From: Sphingomonadaceae bacterium 3R27E2-A
GTDB lineage: Bacteria > Pseudomonadota > Alphaproteobacteria > Sphingomonadales > Sphingomonadaceae
DNA length: 64,000 nt
Direction: 5' to 3'
NCBI GenBank assembly: GCA_005503165.1
Contig: SCNT01000005.1
Span: 62,001 to 126,000, forward strand
The notes below the pieces were generated by a model. The model did no database searches and was not told the DNA's origin. It saw nothing but the letters and a program-made list of their open reading frames with translations. Position numbers and translations under genes: made by a program. Of the stretch, positions 16,578 through 26,407 are shown piece by piece; the stretch's first letter is position 1, and each line of letters starts with the position of its first letter.

Positions 16578-19187
16578 ATGGTCACAGCCTTTAGGACAAA
16601 TTTGCTTTGTGCCACCGCGCTATCGATCGCGTGTGCGCTTGCAGTGCCGGCACATGCCCAGGACGCTGCATCGCAGGGCGAAAAGCCCGAGGCGCAGGAA
16701 GGTGGCCTTGAGACAATCGTCGTCACGGCGCAGAAGCGCGAACAGAATTTGCAGGATGTTCCGGCCGCCGTTTCCGCCATAGGCGGCGAGACGCTGCGCA
16801 CGCGCGGCATCACGGAGACCTCAGACTTGATGGGCGCGATCCCCAGCCTGCAAGTCACCACTCCCTATGGTCGCACCCAACCGAATTTCTCGCTGCGCGG
16901 GATTTCAGTGGCGAACGAATTTTCCGCCTCCACTGCGTCGCCGGTTGGCGTCTATGTCGATGAAGTCTATCAGAGCTTCCGGGCGAGCCATGGCCTGCAA
17001 CTCTATGACATCGACCGGGTCGAGGTACTGCGCGGACCGCAAGGAACACTCTACGGTCGCAACACCACGGGTGGCGCGATCAGCTTCTTCACGCGCAAGC
17101 CGGATCTGGGAGAGGCCAATGGCTATCTGACCGCCGGCTATGCCAATTACGACACTTTCACGGTGCAGGGCGCCGCTGAAGCGACGCTGGTTCCCGACAT
17201 CTTGGGCGTCCGCGTCGCCGGTACTTTTGCAAAAGGGGATGGTTGGCAGCGCAATGTACTGCCTGGGAATGAGCGCGACCTAGGGACCACCGATACGATC
17301 GGCGGTCGCATCTCGATCCGCTTCCGGCCCGATCCCGATCTCGACATCAATTTGAAGCTCTATGCCGCGAAGGACGATCCATGGGGCACCGCGCCCTATG
17401 CAGGTGGTCAACTCGCGGGCGGGCAGGATGCGCTCGGCTATTCGCGTTACGATCCGCAACCTTTCCTAGGCGGGCGGTTGCTGCGTGACAATGAGGTCGC
17501 AGTTGATCGGGTAGGTAAGAACATCAGCAAGTCGAAAGGGATAGCCCTCAACATCAAATGGGATGTCAGCGACCAATTCTCCGTCACCTCGATTACCGGC
17601 TACGACACCGGCGACTATATCAACAATCCTGATGATTGCGATGGCGGCCCAGCCGATCTCTGCTCGATCGGCCTCACGTCGACGAGCAAGAATTTCAACC
17701 AGGATCTGCGTTTCAGCTATTCGAACGACCGCCTCGATATCATTGCCGGCCTTTATTATGGCAGGGACAAGGTCAAGACGGTCAACTACCCGGACTTTTT
17801 CGGGGCGCTGAGGCCGCTGCTGCTTGGCGCCGGTCTTCCGGGCAGCTACAATAACGCCGCAATCGGAACGCCCGACGCGATCCGCTATATCCCAGCCTTT
17901 GCCGCCAATCCGGCGTTGGGGCCTGGCGATGCCGGATTCTGCGACGCGATCGAGATCAATCCCAACGGCTTCCTTGATGCACGCTCGCTGATTGCACTCC
18001 AGACCGACATCGCGATCAATAATACGGGCAATGGCGGCATGGGGGGTAGCTTTTCGGCGGGCTGCGCCGGGGCAGGCGCGCCTCCGTTCACCCCGATCCT
18101 CGGCGAACAGCGTTTTGACGTGTCGCGCCCCTCGAAGGCGATCTACGGCGACGTAACCTGGAAAACGACCGAGCGGCTGACCGTGGCGGTGGGTGCACGC
18201 TACACCCAGGATAAGGTCAATTACCTTAACGGCAGCACTTTCCTCTATGCGCTCGACGGTACGACGCCGGTTGTCAACCTGATCCCCTACAGCAATCCAT
18301 ACAACCCCAATCTCGCGCCGCTTGAGCAGCGCGAAAAGGCAAACAGGCTAACCGGCCGTATCAATGTCAGCTATGAGTTCGCCGATGATATCATGGGCTA
18401 TCTCCAGTACAGTCGCGGTTACCGCAGCGGCAGCTTCAACGGGCTTGCCTATCAGGGCGTCAATCAAGTCTATTATATCCAGCCTGAAAAGGTGAATGCA
18501 TATGAGGCGGGGCTCAAAACCCGGCTGTTCGATCGCCGCGTCCAACTTAACCTCGCGGGCTTCTACTACGAGTATTCGAATCACCAAGTAACGCAGGTGG
18601 TTGGCGCTACAACCTTCACGCGCAGCGCCAATGGTCGCCTGTTCGGTGGCGAGGCCGAACTCGCCTGGCAGGTGGCCGATACGTTGCGTTTCGATGCTTC
18701 GCTGGGCTATCTCAACAGCAAGTACAAAGGCAATGTGATCGATCCGGCAAACCCGGCAAGCCCGACATTGAACGTCAACGGCAATCCCTTCCCGAACGCG
18801 CCGGAGGTTACGTTCCAGGCCGGATTCGACTGGGATATGATCGATGACGGCACCAACAAGCTGACCTTGCGCGGTGATGCGTCCTACATGGGCAAGTACT
18901 ATTTTGATCCGTTCAAGAATTATGGGCAGACACCGTGCGATACACCCCCAGCGGGATCGAACATAACGCTCGCGGGTAAGGCGATTACATGCGCAAATCC
19001 GGGCTACTGGCTCGCCAATGCGCGATTAACCTATGCGCACGACAATATGTCGGTTAGCTTGTGGGCGAAGAATCTGTTCGACAAATATTACTACACCTAC
19101 GGCCTCAACATCAACGTGTTCGGCTACGATTATCTGAACCGCGGCATGCCGCGCACTTATGGCGTCGAAGCGACAGTCAAGTTCTGA
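16578..19187 (+). CDS. TonB-dependent outer-membrane receptor (module 2, first)
   Basis: The 869-residue product begins with a signal peptide (cleavage near A-H-A-Q-D) and the plug motif T-I-V-V-T-A-Q-K-R. It has plug-domain V-L-R-G-P-Q-G-T-L-Y-G-R-N and a long barrel ending A-T-V-K-F. ATG 16578 follows GGGGAGGA; the frame is open further upstream only because it runs through the regulatory leader. It contains extra Asn/Gly-rich loops (about residues 420-520), giving it about 90 residues more than the first receptor. It probably imports the module 2 substrate. Confidence 0.93.
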   Translation: MVTAFRTNLLCATALSIACALAVPAHAQDAASQGEKPEAQEGGLETIVVTAQKREQNLQDVPAAVSAIGGETLRTRGITETSDLMGAIPSLQVTTPYGRTQPNFSLRGISVANEFSASTASPVGVYVDEVYQSFRASHGLQLYDIDRVEVLRGPQGTLYGRNTTGGAISFFTRKPDLGEANGYLTAGYANYDTFTVQGAAEATLVPDILGVRVAGTFAKGDGWQRNVLPGNERDLGTTDTIGGRISIRFRPDPDLDINLKLYAAKDDPWGTAPYAGGQLAGGQDALGYSRYDPQPFLGGRLLRDNEVAVDRVGKNISKSKGIALNIKWDVSDQFSVTSITGYDTGDYINNPDDCDGGPADLCSIGLTSTSKNFNQDLRFSYSNDRLDIIAGLYYGRDKVKTVNYPDFFGALRPLLLGAGLPGSYNNAAIGTPDAIRYIPAFAANPALGPGDAGFCDAIEINPNGFLDARSLIALQTDIAINNTGNGGMGGSFSAGCAGAGAPPFTPILGEQRFDVSRPSKAIYGDVTWKTTERLTVAVGARYTQDKVNYLNGSTFLYALDGTTPVVNLIPYSNPYNPNLAPLEQREKANRLTGRINVSYEFADDIMGYLQYSRGYRSGSFNGLAYQGVNQVYYIQPEKVNAYEAGLKTRLFDRRVQLNLAGFYYEYSNHQVTQVVGATTFTRSANGRLFGGEAELAWQVADTLRFDASLGYLNSKYKGNVIDPANPASPTLNVNGNPFPNAPEVTFQAGFDWDMIDDGTNKLTLRGDASYMGKYYFDPFKNYGQTPCDTPPAGSNITLAGKAITCANPGYWLANARLTYAHDNMSVSLWAKNLFDKYYYTYGLNINVFGYDYLNRGMPRTYGVEATVKF

Positions 19188-19272
19188 TCGCTGCTGCGAC
19201 GGGGGCGGCGGGCATCCTCTCCCGCCCGCTGCCCCCGATTTTTCGACCTGACTTTCAGACCGAGGAGCATCC

Positions 19273-19416
19273 ATGATGCGTTCCACCGGCAACGGTCCCT
19301 CATTCATCGGCACGGCGTACAGAATCGAGCGCGCTGCGATCACTGAGATCGGCGCAGCTGAAAGCACCGCCCAGGCGAGCAGCGCCGAGCGGCCGGCGCG
19401 CCTCCGGACGATTTAA
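19273..19416 (+). CDS. small ORF coupled to aldehyde dehydrogenase gene
   Basis: A 47-codon frame starts at ATG 19273, with GAGGAG seven bases upstream, and ends two bases before the GTG start of the aldehyde dehydrogenase gene. The predicted peptide is not recognised and has no signal or membrane segment. The good ribosome site and close stop-start spacing suggest translational coupling, so it could be a leader peptide, or a remnant of a deleted gene. Support is layout only. Confidence 0.35.
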   Translation: MMRSTGNGPSFIGTAYRIERAAITEIGAAESTAQASSAERPARLRTI

Positions 19417-19417
19417 C

Positions 19418-20842
19418 GTGGATGCGTCTTGGAACAGAACTGAGCTGGAACGAATTTTCGCGACCCAACGCGAAGGGACGCGTGAGCAGGTTTCGCGCAG
19501 CTACGAAGAACGCATGGACCTGCTCGGGCGCCTTGGCCGGATATTTGAGCAGCACAGAGACGAATTGGTCGATGCCGTTGCCGCCGATTTCGGCATTCGA
19601 TCCCGCTACGAGACTATCCTGCTCGACCTGATGCTTGGCATATCGGAAATTAAATTTGCGCGCCGCAATCTGAAGACGTGGCTGAGGCCGCGGCGGGTGA
19701 AGACTGACATCTTCGGCCTTCCCGGTTCATCGCGCCTGGTCCCCCAGCCCCTAGGTGTGGTGGGCGTTCTCGGCACGTGGAACTATCCGCTCGGCACCAT
19801 ATTCGTTGGCGCGGCCGGTGCATTGGCGGCCGGCAACCGCGTGATCGCAAAGCCGAGCGAAGTTTCCGCCAACGCCGCCGAAGCCAGCGAGCGGCTTGTG
19901 CGCCGGTATTTCGCCGAAGAGGAATTCGCGATTGTCCAGGGCGGGCCCGACATGGCACAGGCGATGACGGCCCTACCTTTCGACCATATTCTCTTCACCG
20001 GTTCACCCGCGGTTGGCCGCAAAGTCTATGAAGCGGCGGCTGCCAACCTTACACCTGTTACTCTGGAACTTGGCGGCAAATGCCCTGCCATCGTGGGCAA
20101 GGGTGCATCGCTTGCACAAGTCTGTGAAAGCTTAGTGTTCGGCAAGCTGCTCAACGCCGGCCAGACCTGCATCGCCGCTGACTATGCCTTCGTCCATGTC
20201 GATCAGATGGAAAGCTTCGTCGCCGCACTCCGCGCTCAGGTTGCCAAATGCTACCCCAACGCGGCAAGCAACCCCGATTTCACCAGTATCATCAATGACC
20301 GACAGTTCGCGCGGCTCCAAGGTTTGCTCGATGATGCCGAAGCCAAGGGCGCGACGGTGCTCAACCTCTCGGACAACGGCGATGGAACGCTTCCTGAACG
20401 GCATCGGATCGTGCCGTTGGCGGTTCTCGACGTTACCGATGACATGGCGATGATGCAGGAGGAGATTTTCGGACCGATCCTGCCGATCATGCCATATCGC
20501 TCCGAAGACGATCTCATTCGCTACGTAAACCGGCATGAGCGCCCGCTGGCGCTCTATTATTTTGGCGACGAAAGTGAGGAACGGCGCAAGATCATTTCCG
20601 AAACGCACGCTGGCGGCGTGACTCTCAACGGCACGGTCATGCACGTCTTCCAGCGCCGGCTGCCTTTCGGTGGCATCGGACAGAGCGGCATCGGTGCCTA
20701 TACCGGCGTCGCCAGTTTCGAGCGCTTCACTCATTACAAGCCGGTGTTCTCTCAGCCGAAACTCAGCCTGCTTGGTCAACTTCTGCCACCCTATTCGAGC
20801 AAGACCGAAGGACTACTCAACATCTTCGAAAAGATCCTCTGA
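19418..20842 (+). CDS. aldehyde dehydrogenase, coniferyl-aldehyde dehydrogenase type
   Basis: The 474-residue protein has the catalytic Cys251 in N-A-G-Q-T-C, general base Glu217 in T-L-E-L-G-G-K, and the GTWNYP and FTGSPAVG cofactor segments. Its N-terminus and the P-R-R-V-K-T region place it with the class 3/CalB-like group that acts on fatty and aryl aldehydes with NAD(P). The first codon is GTG 19418. It lies before the GMC oxidoreductase gene, so it should oxidise the aldehyde made by that enzyme to the acid that the ligase activates. Confidence 0.9.
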   Translation: MDASWNRTELERIFATQREGTREQVSRSYEERMDLLGRLGRIFEQHRDELVDAVAADFGIRSRYETILLDLMLGISEIKFARRNLKTWLRPRRVKTDIFGLPGSSRLVPQPLGVVGVLGTWNYPLGTIFVGAAGALAAGNRVIAKPSEVSANAAEASERLVRRYFAEEEFAIVQGGPDMAQAMTALPFDHILFTGSPAVGRKVYEAAAANLTPVTLELGGKCPAIVGKGASLAQVCESLVFGKLLNAGQTCIAADYAFVHVDQMESFVAALRAQVAKCYPNAASNPDFTSIINDRQFARLQGLLDDAEAKGATVLNLSDNGDGTLPERHRIVPLAVLDVTDDMAMMQEEIFGPILPIMPYRSEDDLIRYVNRHERPLALYYFGDESEERRKIISETHAGGVTLNGTVMHVFQRRLPFGGIGQSGIGAYTGVASFERFTHYKPVFSQPKLSLLGQLLPPYSSKTEGLLNIFEKIL

Positions 20843-20918
20843 CGTGGCTGCGGCGGTTGATGCTGGCATGTTGCATGACGCCGGGTCGCCAGCATGGGTC
20901 GAATGACAAGGGAAGCAA

Positions 20919-22553
20919 ATGGCTGACTATGTAATTATTGGAGGTGGGTCGTCGGGCGGCGTTATCGCCAGCCGGTTGTCCGAGGACCCCGATGTCACCG
21001 TTTGCCTGCTCGAGGCAGGCGGCCCAGGCACCTCGCCGCTTGTGTCCACGCCCGGCGCTTTTGCGGCGCTGATCCAAGACTATCGGATCAATACGCTCAA
21101 CTGGCGGTTCAACACCGACCCTTCAAAGGCGCTCAACGACCGCCGCCTCTACAATCCGCGCGGGAAGATGCTGGGTGGATCGAGCGGTATGAACGGGATG
21201 GTCTATATCCGCGGCGACCGGTCGGATTTCGACCACTGGGCCGAACTCGGCAACGACGGCTGGGGTTACAACGATGTCCTGTCCTATTTCCGCAAGGCTG
21301 AGAATAATGAGCGCGGTGAGGATGAGTTTCACGGCTCGTCGGGACCGCTTCACGTATCCAACGGCAAGCGCGAATTCGATGTCTATGATGCTTTCATCGA
21401 GGCGGCGACTGGACTGGACCATCAAGCCAATCCGGACTTCAATGGGGCCAGCCAGGAAGGTGTCGGCATCTATCAGTTTACCGTGAAGGACGGGAAGCGC
21501 GCCAGCGTGAAGGCGTGTTACCTTGATCCGGTGATGGGCAGGCGCGGCAACCTCCGCGTCGAAGTACATGCCCGCGTCCATCGTATCAGGTTTGAGGGCA
21601 ACCGCGCGGTGGCAGTCGAGTATTCCCAGGACGGGCAGTTGAAGACGATCCCGTGCGAAAAGGAAGTCATTGTCAGCGGCGGCGCCTATAATTCGCCCCA
21701 ACTGTTGATGCTTTCCGGTATCGGACCGCGTGATGAGTTGGAGAAGCATGGAATCGAAGTGATTCATGATATTCCCGGTGTCGGCCAGAATCTTCACGAC
21801 CATCCTGACCTGATGCTGATCTACCAGTCGAAGAAGCGGCTCGGGATCGCACTCAATGTCGTTGGCGCGATCAAGACCGTGCGAGACCTATTCCAGTATC
21901 TCACGCAAAGGAAAAGCTGGCTGGCATCGCCGCCCACGGCTGCAGGCGGTTTCTTGCGATCCGCGCCGGGGCAGAACCGGGCGGATTGCCAGGTCCATGT
22001 CGTGCCGCTCGCCTATCGCGACCATGCGCGCGACTACAAGCTGATGACGAAATGGGGCTATACGATCATTCTCAATATTGGGCGCCCAAAGAGCCGCGGC
22101 TGGGTTGCCTTACATGACTCAAACCCCGAATCCGATCCCAAGATGGACCTCAATCTCTTGAGTCATCCCGACGACCTCAAGACGTTGCGCAATGCCTTCC
22201 GTGTCGTGCAGGAGATCCTGCATTCGGATCGCATGAAGGCGATGATGAAACGGCCTCTCTATCCTGACCGCTACCTTGAAACTGATGAAGAGATCGACGC
22301 CTATATCCGGGCAGAAGCCAATCATGCTTATCATCCGGTGGGAACATGCAAGATGGGCACCGACGAGATGGCGGTGGTCGACAACCGCCTGCGCGTTCAC
22401 GGCCTCGCAAATATCCGCGTGGCCGATGCCTCGATCATGCCATCAGTCGTCAACGGCAACACCAATGCAACCTGCATCATGATCGGCGAGAAAGCCGCCG
22501 ACATGATCCGGCACGATAATATGAGCAGCAAGAATAGCATCGCAGAATATTGA
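20919..22553 (+). CDS. GMC-family FAD-dependent alcohol dehydrogenase
   Basis: The 544-residue protein starts with the FAD dinucleotide motif G-G-G-S-S-G-G (residues 8-14), has the GMC signature G-G-S-S-G-M-N-G-M near residue 87 and the C-terminal catalytic His in A-Y-H-P-V-G-T-C with a later Asn in N-G-N-T-N-A. Such enzymes oxidise primary alcohols and pass electrons to quinone or cytochrome; polyethylene glycol dehydrogenase is one. AAGGGA precedes the start. The last ten codons and the stop overlap the conserved promoter-like element of the next gene. Confidence 0.92.
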   Translation: MADYVIIGGGSSGGVIASRLSEDPDVTVCLLEAGGPGTSPLVSTPGAFAALIQDYRINTLNWRFNTDPSKALNDRRLYNPRGKMLGGSSGMNGMVYIRGDRSDFDHWAELGNDGWGYNDVLSYFRKAENNERGEDEFHGSSGPLHVSNGKREFDVYDAFIEAATGLDHQANPDFNGASQEGVGIYQFTVKDGKRASVKACYLDPVMGRRGNLRVEVHARVHRIRFEGNRAVAVEYSQDGQLKTIPCEKEVIVSGGAYNSPQLLMLSGIGPRDELEKHGIEVIHDIPGVGQNLHDHPDLMLIYQSKKRLGIALNVVGAIKTVRDLFQYLTQRKSWLASPPTAAGGFLRSAPGQNRADCQVHVVPLAYRDHARDYKLMTKWGYTIILNIGRPKSRGWVALHDSNPESDPKMDLNLLSHPDDLKTLRNAFRVVQEILHSDRMKAMMKRPLYPDRYLETDEEIDAYIRAEANHAYHPVGTCKMGTDEMAVVDNRLRVHGLANIRVADASIMPSVVNGNTNATCIMIGEKAADMIRHDNMSSKNSIAEY

Positions 22554-22563
22554 ATTGGACGAT
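22532..22563 (+). promoter_or_regulatory. conserved promoter element, copy 2 (upstream of acyl-CoA ligase)
   Basis: The core GAATAG..TTGAATTGGACGAT is spaced as in the copies at 16489 and 28649. It overlaps the end of the GMC oxidoreductase gene and lies 120 bases before the ligase ATG. Upstream, ATGAGCAGCA at 22521-22530 also matches the third copy, so the similar block is about 43 bases. Confidence 0.5.
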
Positions 22564-22682
22564 TGGATCAATGCTGCAGACACAGATGCTTACGAAAAGA
22601 AGTCCGGAGAGGCCTATCGCATGTCAGTTTATTATGTGTCGACTGCGCCATTGTGGGCGAGCGCCTTAGAGGAGCGCGGCTG

Positions 22683-24227
22683 ATGGACGTCCGTACGCAA
22701 ATACGTCGCGCCGCACGTTATTTCGCCCAGCAAGAGGCTCTCGTTCACGGCCACAGGCGGTTGACTTTCTCGGAAGCCTGGTTGCGCGGCGTGAAGCTCG
22801 CAAATGCTCTTGCGGAGTGCGGCCTTCAACCGGGTGACCGGATTGCTACGCTGGAGAAGAACTCCATCGAGGCCGCCGACATCATACTGGCGGCTGCCAT
22901 TGGAAACTATACGCGTGTTCCTCTCTATGCGCGCAACCGATGTGAAGCGCACGCCCATATGATCGCGAGTACCGGATCTCGGTTGGCGCTGGTCGATGAG
23001 GCATTGGCTTCGGAGTTGGCGGGGCTGGATGCCCAAGCTCCGACGCTTGAGCGGATCATTATCCGCGATCACAACTATGAGAATTGGTTGGCGACAGCCT
23101 CGGACCGGGATCCCGATCCCGTCGTCGCGCCGGAGGACTATTGTGTCATCCGCCACACCGGCGGCACGACGGGCAAACCCAAGGGCGTTGCCTATCGGCA
23201 CCGTTCATGGATGACGATCTCCGCCGCATTTTTCAGCATCGGCCCCCAAGTGGCTCCAGGGGATGCCATTCTGCATGTCGGCCCGTTGTCCCATGCATCG
23301 GGCTTCCTGTTCGTGCCGGCCTGGTATTGCGGCGCCCGCAACGTGATGATGGACGGCTTCGATCCAGCGTCCTTTCTTGACACTCTCGAGCAGGAACGGA
23401 TCAGCCATGCCTTTGTAGCCCCCACCATGCTCAATGCCATAGTGCATCACGACGGGGCATATGGCCGCCACTTTCCGAATTTGAAGTTTCTGCTGAGTGC
23501 TTCAGCGCCGATCTCCGAGCCGACGCTTCGCAAGTCGTGCCAGATATTCGGGAATCATGTTCTTCATTCGGGCTATGGACAGACCGAAATCCTGCCCATC
23601 GCGTCTATGGGGCCCAACGAGTGGTTCGGCGAATTTGAAGGTTCTGCCCCAATTCGGGCGGTCGGACGTCCCATGAGCGGCGCCGATATCGAAATCCGTA
23701 ACGAGGACGGAAAGGTGCTGGGACCAAACGAGCCCGGCGAGATCGTCGCACGGTTCGAAAATGGCCAGATGGAGGAATTCTGGAACGATCCGGAGGAAAC
23801 CGCCCGGCGCATGGAAGATGGCTGGGTCAAAACCGGCGATGTCGGCATGATCGACACAAACGGATTTTTGTATCTGCTCGATCGCAACAACGACATGATC
23901 GTGTCAGGCGGCTTCAATATCTATCCCACCGAAATCGAAAACGTAATTGCCGACCATCCCGGTGTACTCGAGGTCGCGGTCTTTGGCGTGCCCCATGAAA
24001 AATGGGGTGAAACGCCGCTTGCAATGGTGCGTGTCAAGCCCGGAGCACAAATCACGGAGACCGAGATAATAGATTTGGTGCGCCAGCGTCTGGGCTCCGC
24101 AAAAAAGCCAAGCAAGGTCGTTTTTACCGCCGAGCCACTGCCGTTGAGCAATGTCGGAAAGGTGCTTCGTTCAAAGCTTCGAGAGCCCTATTGGGCGGGC
24201 CAGGACCGGCGCATTTCGGGGGCATGA
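22683..24227 (+). CDS. AMP-forming acyl-CoA ligase
   Basis: The 514-residue protein has the adenylate-forming motifs in order: P-loop H-T-G-G-T-T-G-K-P-K-G (about 158-168), S-G-Y-G-Q-T-E, K-T-G-D-V-G, D-R-N-N-D-M-I-V-S-G-G-F-N-I-Y-P-T-E hinge, and the C-terminal catalytic Lys in V-G-K-V-L-R. It activates a carboxylic acid to its CoA thioester with ATP. ATG 22683 has GAGGAG nine bases upstream; the longer frame from 22563 looks non-coding. It follows the alcohol and aldehyde dehydrogenases and precedes beta-oxidation genes, which fixes its place in the pathway. Confidence 0.9.
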   Translation: MDVRTQIRRAARYFAQQEALVHGHRRLTFSEAWLRGVKLANALAECGLQPGDRIATLEKNSIEAADIILAAAIGNYTRVPLYARNRCEAHAHMIASTGSRLALVDEALASELAGLDAQAPTLERIIIRDHNYENWLATASDRDPDPVVAPEDYCVIRHTGGTTGKPKGVAYRHRSWMTISAAFFSIGPQVAPGDAILHVGPLSHASGFLFVPAWYCGARNVMMDGFDPASFLDTLEQERISHAFVAPTMLNAIVHHDGAYGRHFPNLKFLLSASAPISEPTLRKSCQIFGNHVLHSGYGQTEILPIASMGPNEWFGEFEGSAPIRAVGRPMSGADIEIRNEDGKVLGPNEPGEIVARFENGQMEEFWNDPEETARRMEDGWVKTGDVGMIDTNGFLYLLDRNNDMIVSGGFNIYPTEIENVIADHPGVLEVAVFGVPHEKWGETPLAMVRVKPGAQITETEIIDLVRQRLGSAKKPSKVVFTAEPLPLSNVGKVLRSKLREPYWAGQDRRISGA

Positions 24228-24293
24228 CCGACGCAGCCATCCTAGCCACATCCTCTATTCCGGTGACCGCCTGCCGGCGCGCGGGAGACTGCA

Positions 24294-25088
24294 ATGGATT
24301 ATGAATACATCCTGGTTGAGCAACGCGGCCCAGCGCTTTGGGTGACCCTCAACCGGCCGGCAGCGTTGAACAGTCTGTCGTTGGCTTTGGCCGAGGAACT
24401 AGCCGCAGCGATCGAGGCAGCGGAAGCAGATGCGACGGTGCGCGCTTGCATTCTTACCGGCGCCGGACGGGCGTTTTGCGCTGGCGCGGATCTGCTCGCA
24501 ATTGGCGATGGAACAGGCGGACAAACTCTCGCCGAACGCTTAAATCTGTTTCTGCCGCGGCTCGGTCAGGCTTTTAACAGGATCGAGACGTCGCGCCTTC
24601 CGATAATTGCGGCGGTCAACGGCCTTACGCTCGCCGGCGGCTTGGAACTGGTGTTGTGCTGTGATCTCGTCATTGCCGCGCACCCGGCCAGATTTGGCGA
24701 CGCCCATGCAAATTACGGCCTGTTGCCCGGCGGTGGAGGGTCGGTTCGACTCCCTAGGAAGATCGGCGAAGCGCGTGCGAAACATCTGATGATGACCGGC
24801 GGGACCATCTCGGCTGCCGAGATGAAGGAAGCCGGACTCGTGACCCAACTGGTTGCTCCCGAGGATCTCATTGCGGCAGCGCAAGCGCTGGTAGAATCTC
24901 TTGCAGAAAAGAGCCGGCCAGGGCTCGCCTACATGAAGCAGCTAGTCCGCGCTGCGCAGGATAGCTCGCTCGAAGTCGGGCTGCGTCAGGAACTCGAAGC
25001 CATGGCTGCTTACGCCTTGTCCAACGACATTGTCGAAGGACTGGCGGCATTCCGGGAGAAGCGGAAGCCCGATTTTTCCGACCGGTGA
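24294..25088 (+). CDS. enoyl-CoA hydratase/isomerase family protein
   Basis: The 264-residue crotonase has the oxyanion-hole segments A-F-C-A-G-A-D-L (near residue 62) and A-G-G-L-E-L. The segment before the G-L-L-P-G-G-G loop reads D-A-H-A-N rather than the Pro-Glu of classical hydratases. This variation also occurs in other crotonase subgroups, so it may hydrate, isomerise or cleave its CoA ester. Genes on either side act on CoA thioesters, supporting the beta-oxidation hydration step. Confidence 0.88.
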   Translation: MDYEYILVEQRGPALWVTLNRPAALNSLSLALAEELAAAIEAAEADATVRACILTGAGRAFCAGADLLAIGDGTGGQTLAERLNLFLPRLGQAFNRIETSRLPIIAAVNGLTLAGGLELVLCCDLVIAAHPARFGDAHANYGLLPGGGGSVRLPRKIGEARAKHLMMTGGTISAAEMKEAGLVTQLVAPEDLIAAAQALVESLAEKSRPGLAYMKQLVRAAQDSSLEVGLRQELEAMAAYALSNDIVEGLAAFREKRKPDFSDR

Positions 25089-25131
25089 GACCTGATCGGA
25101 TGCGGAACACATTGGAAGAATGGATCAACGA

Positions 25132-26370
25132 ATGACCGACATATTCGTCATGGGGGTTGGGATGACCCCGTTCGGAAAACAGTTCGACAAGAGCCTGAAA
25201 ATGCTCTGCGCCGAAGCTTCGTCGCAGGCCTTTTCCGACGCAGGATGCACCGCCGGCGATGTCGAAGCCATCTTCTTCGGCAATTGCGTCCAGGGGCATA
25301 TGGAGGGCCAGGACATGATCCGCGGCGAAATCGTGGCGCGAGCGATGGGCATCTCAAGCGTTCCCGTGGTGAATGTCGAAAACGCATGTGCGACGGCTTC
25401 CACGGCCTTGCACATGGCCGCCGCCTATGTTCGATCGGGGGCAGCGGATGTCGTACTCGCGCTCGGCGCGGAGAAGATGTACTCGCCCGACAAGGCGCTC
25501 ATGTTCAGTGCATTCGATGGCGCTTGGGACGTGCATGAAACCGAGTCGGGCCGCGCGCAGCTGCTGGCCATGGGCAATGGCGTCGATGTTCCGGAAGGAA
25601 CGACATCGAGTCAGCCTTACAGCGTTTTCATGGATGTATACGCCGCGATGGCACGCGCGCACATGAAGACCTACGGCTCGACGCAAGCGCAAATCGCGGC
25701 CGTCTCGGCGAAAAATCACATGCATTCGACGCGCAATCTGCTTGCCCAGTATCGCCTCCCATATACCGTCGAAAGTGTACTCGCTGCGCCTCCGATCGTT
25801 TACCCGTTCACACTGCCGATGTGCTCTCCGATCAGCGACGGCGCCGCCGCTGCGATCATCTGCAGCGAAGCCGGTCGGCGCAAACTGTCGGCAGCCCCGG
25901 ACAGGGCGCTAAGAATCCTGGCGTCTGTGCTGCAAACCGGCGCCGCGCGCGATCCCTTTGATTATGACCACCATGTCAGCCGCCTTGCGGCGAACCGGGC
26001 CTATGCGATGGCCGGCGTGGGGCCAGAAGATATTGGCGTCGCGGAGGTGCATGACGCCACGGCGGTTGGCGAGATCATTGAAATCGAGGCGCTCGGCCTG
26101 ACGCCGCCTGGCGAGGGCGGACTCGCGGCAGAGCGCGGTGAGACGGCGCTGGGTGGGCGTATTCCGGTAAACACGTCGGGCGGGCTTGAATGCAAGGGAC
26201 ATCCGATCGGCGCCACCGGGCTCGGCCAAATCTACGAGCTTGCGCTGCAATTGCGCGGCGAGGCGGAAGATCGACAGGTTCCGAATGCCCGGTTCGCGAT
26301 CGCGCAGAACGGCGGAGGTGTCATCGGGGTGGAAGAGGCGGTGGTCGCCGTCACGATCCTGGGCCGGTAG
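25132..26370 (+). CDS. SCP2-type thiolase
   Basis: The 412-residue protein has nucleophile Cys86 in V-E-N-A-C-A-T-A-S and the catalytic His in E-C-K-G-H-P-I-G-A-T-G near the C-terminus. This is the SCP-x pattern rather than that of acetoacetyl-CoA thiolases. SCP-x thiolases cleave bulky or methyl-branched 3-ketoacyl-CoAs such as sterol side chains. ATG 25132 gives the usual M-T-D-I-F-V-M-G-V-G-M-T-P-F start; ATG 25120 would add four residues. Confidence 0.9.
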   Translation: MTDIFVMGVGMTPFGKQFDKSLKMLCAEASSQAFSDAGCTAGDVEAIFFGNCVQGHMEGQDMIRGEIVARAMGISSVPVVNVENACATASTALHMAAAYVRSGAADVVLALGAEKMYSPDKALMFSAFDGAWDVHETESGRAQLLAMGNGVDVPEGTTSSQPYSVFMDVYAAMARAHMKTYGSTQAQIAAVSAKNHMHSTRNLLAQYRLPYTVESVLAAPPIVYPFTLPMCSPISDGAAAAIICSEAGRRKLSAAPDRALRILASVLQTGAARDPFDYDHHVSRLAANRAYAMAGVGPEDIGVAEVHDATAVGEIIEIEALGLTPPGEGGLAAERGETALGGRIPVNTSGGLECKGHPIGATGLGQIYELALQLRGEAEDRQVPNARFAIAQNGGGVIGVEEAVVAVTILGR

Positions 26371-26407
26371 TTGTCAGAGCGCGCCTAGGGAAACACGGGG
26401 TCACGAT

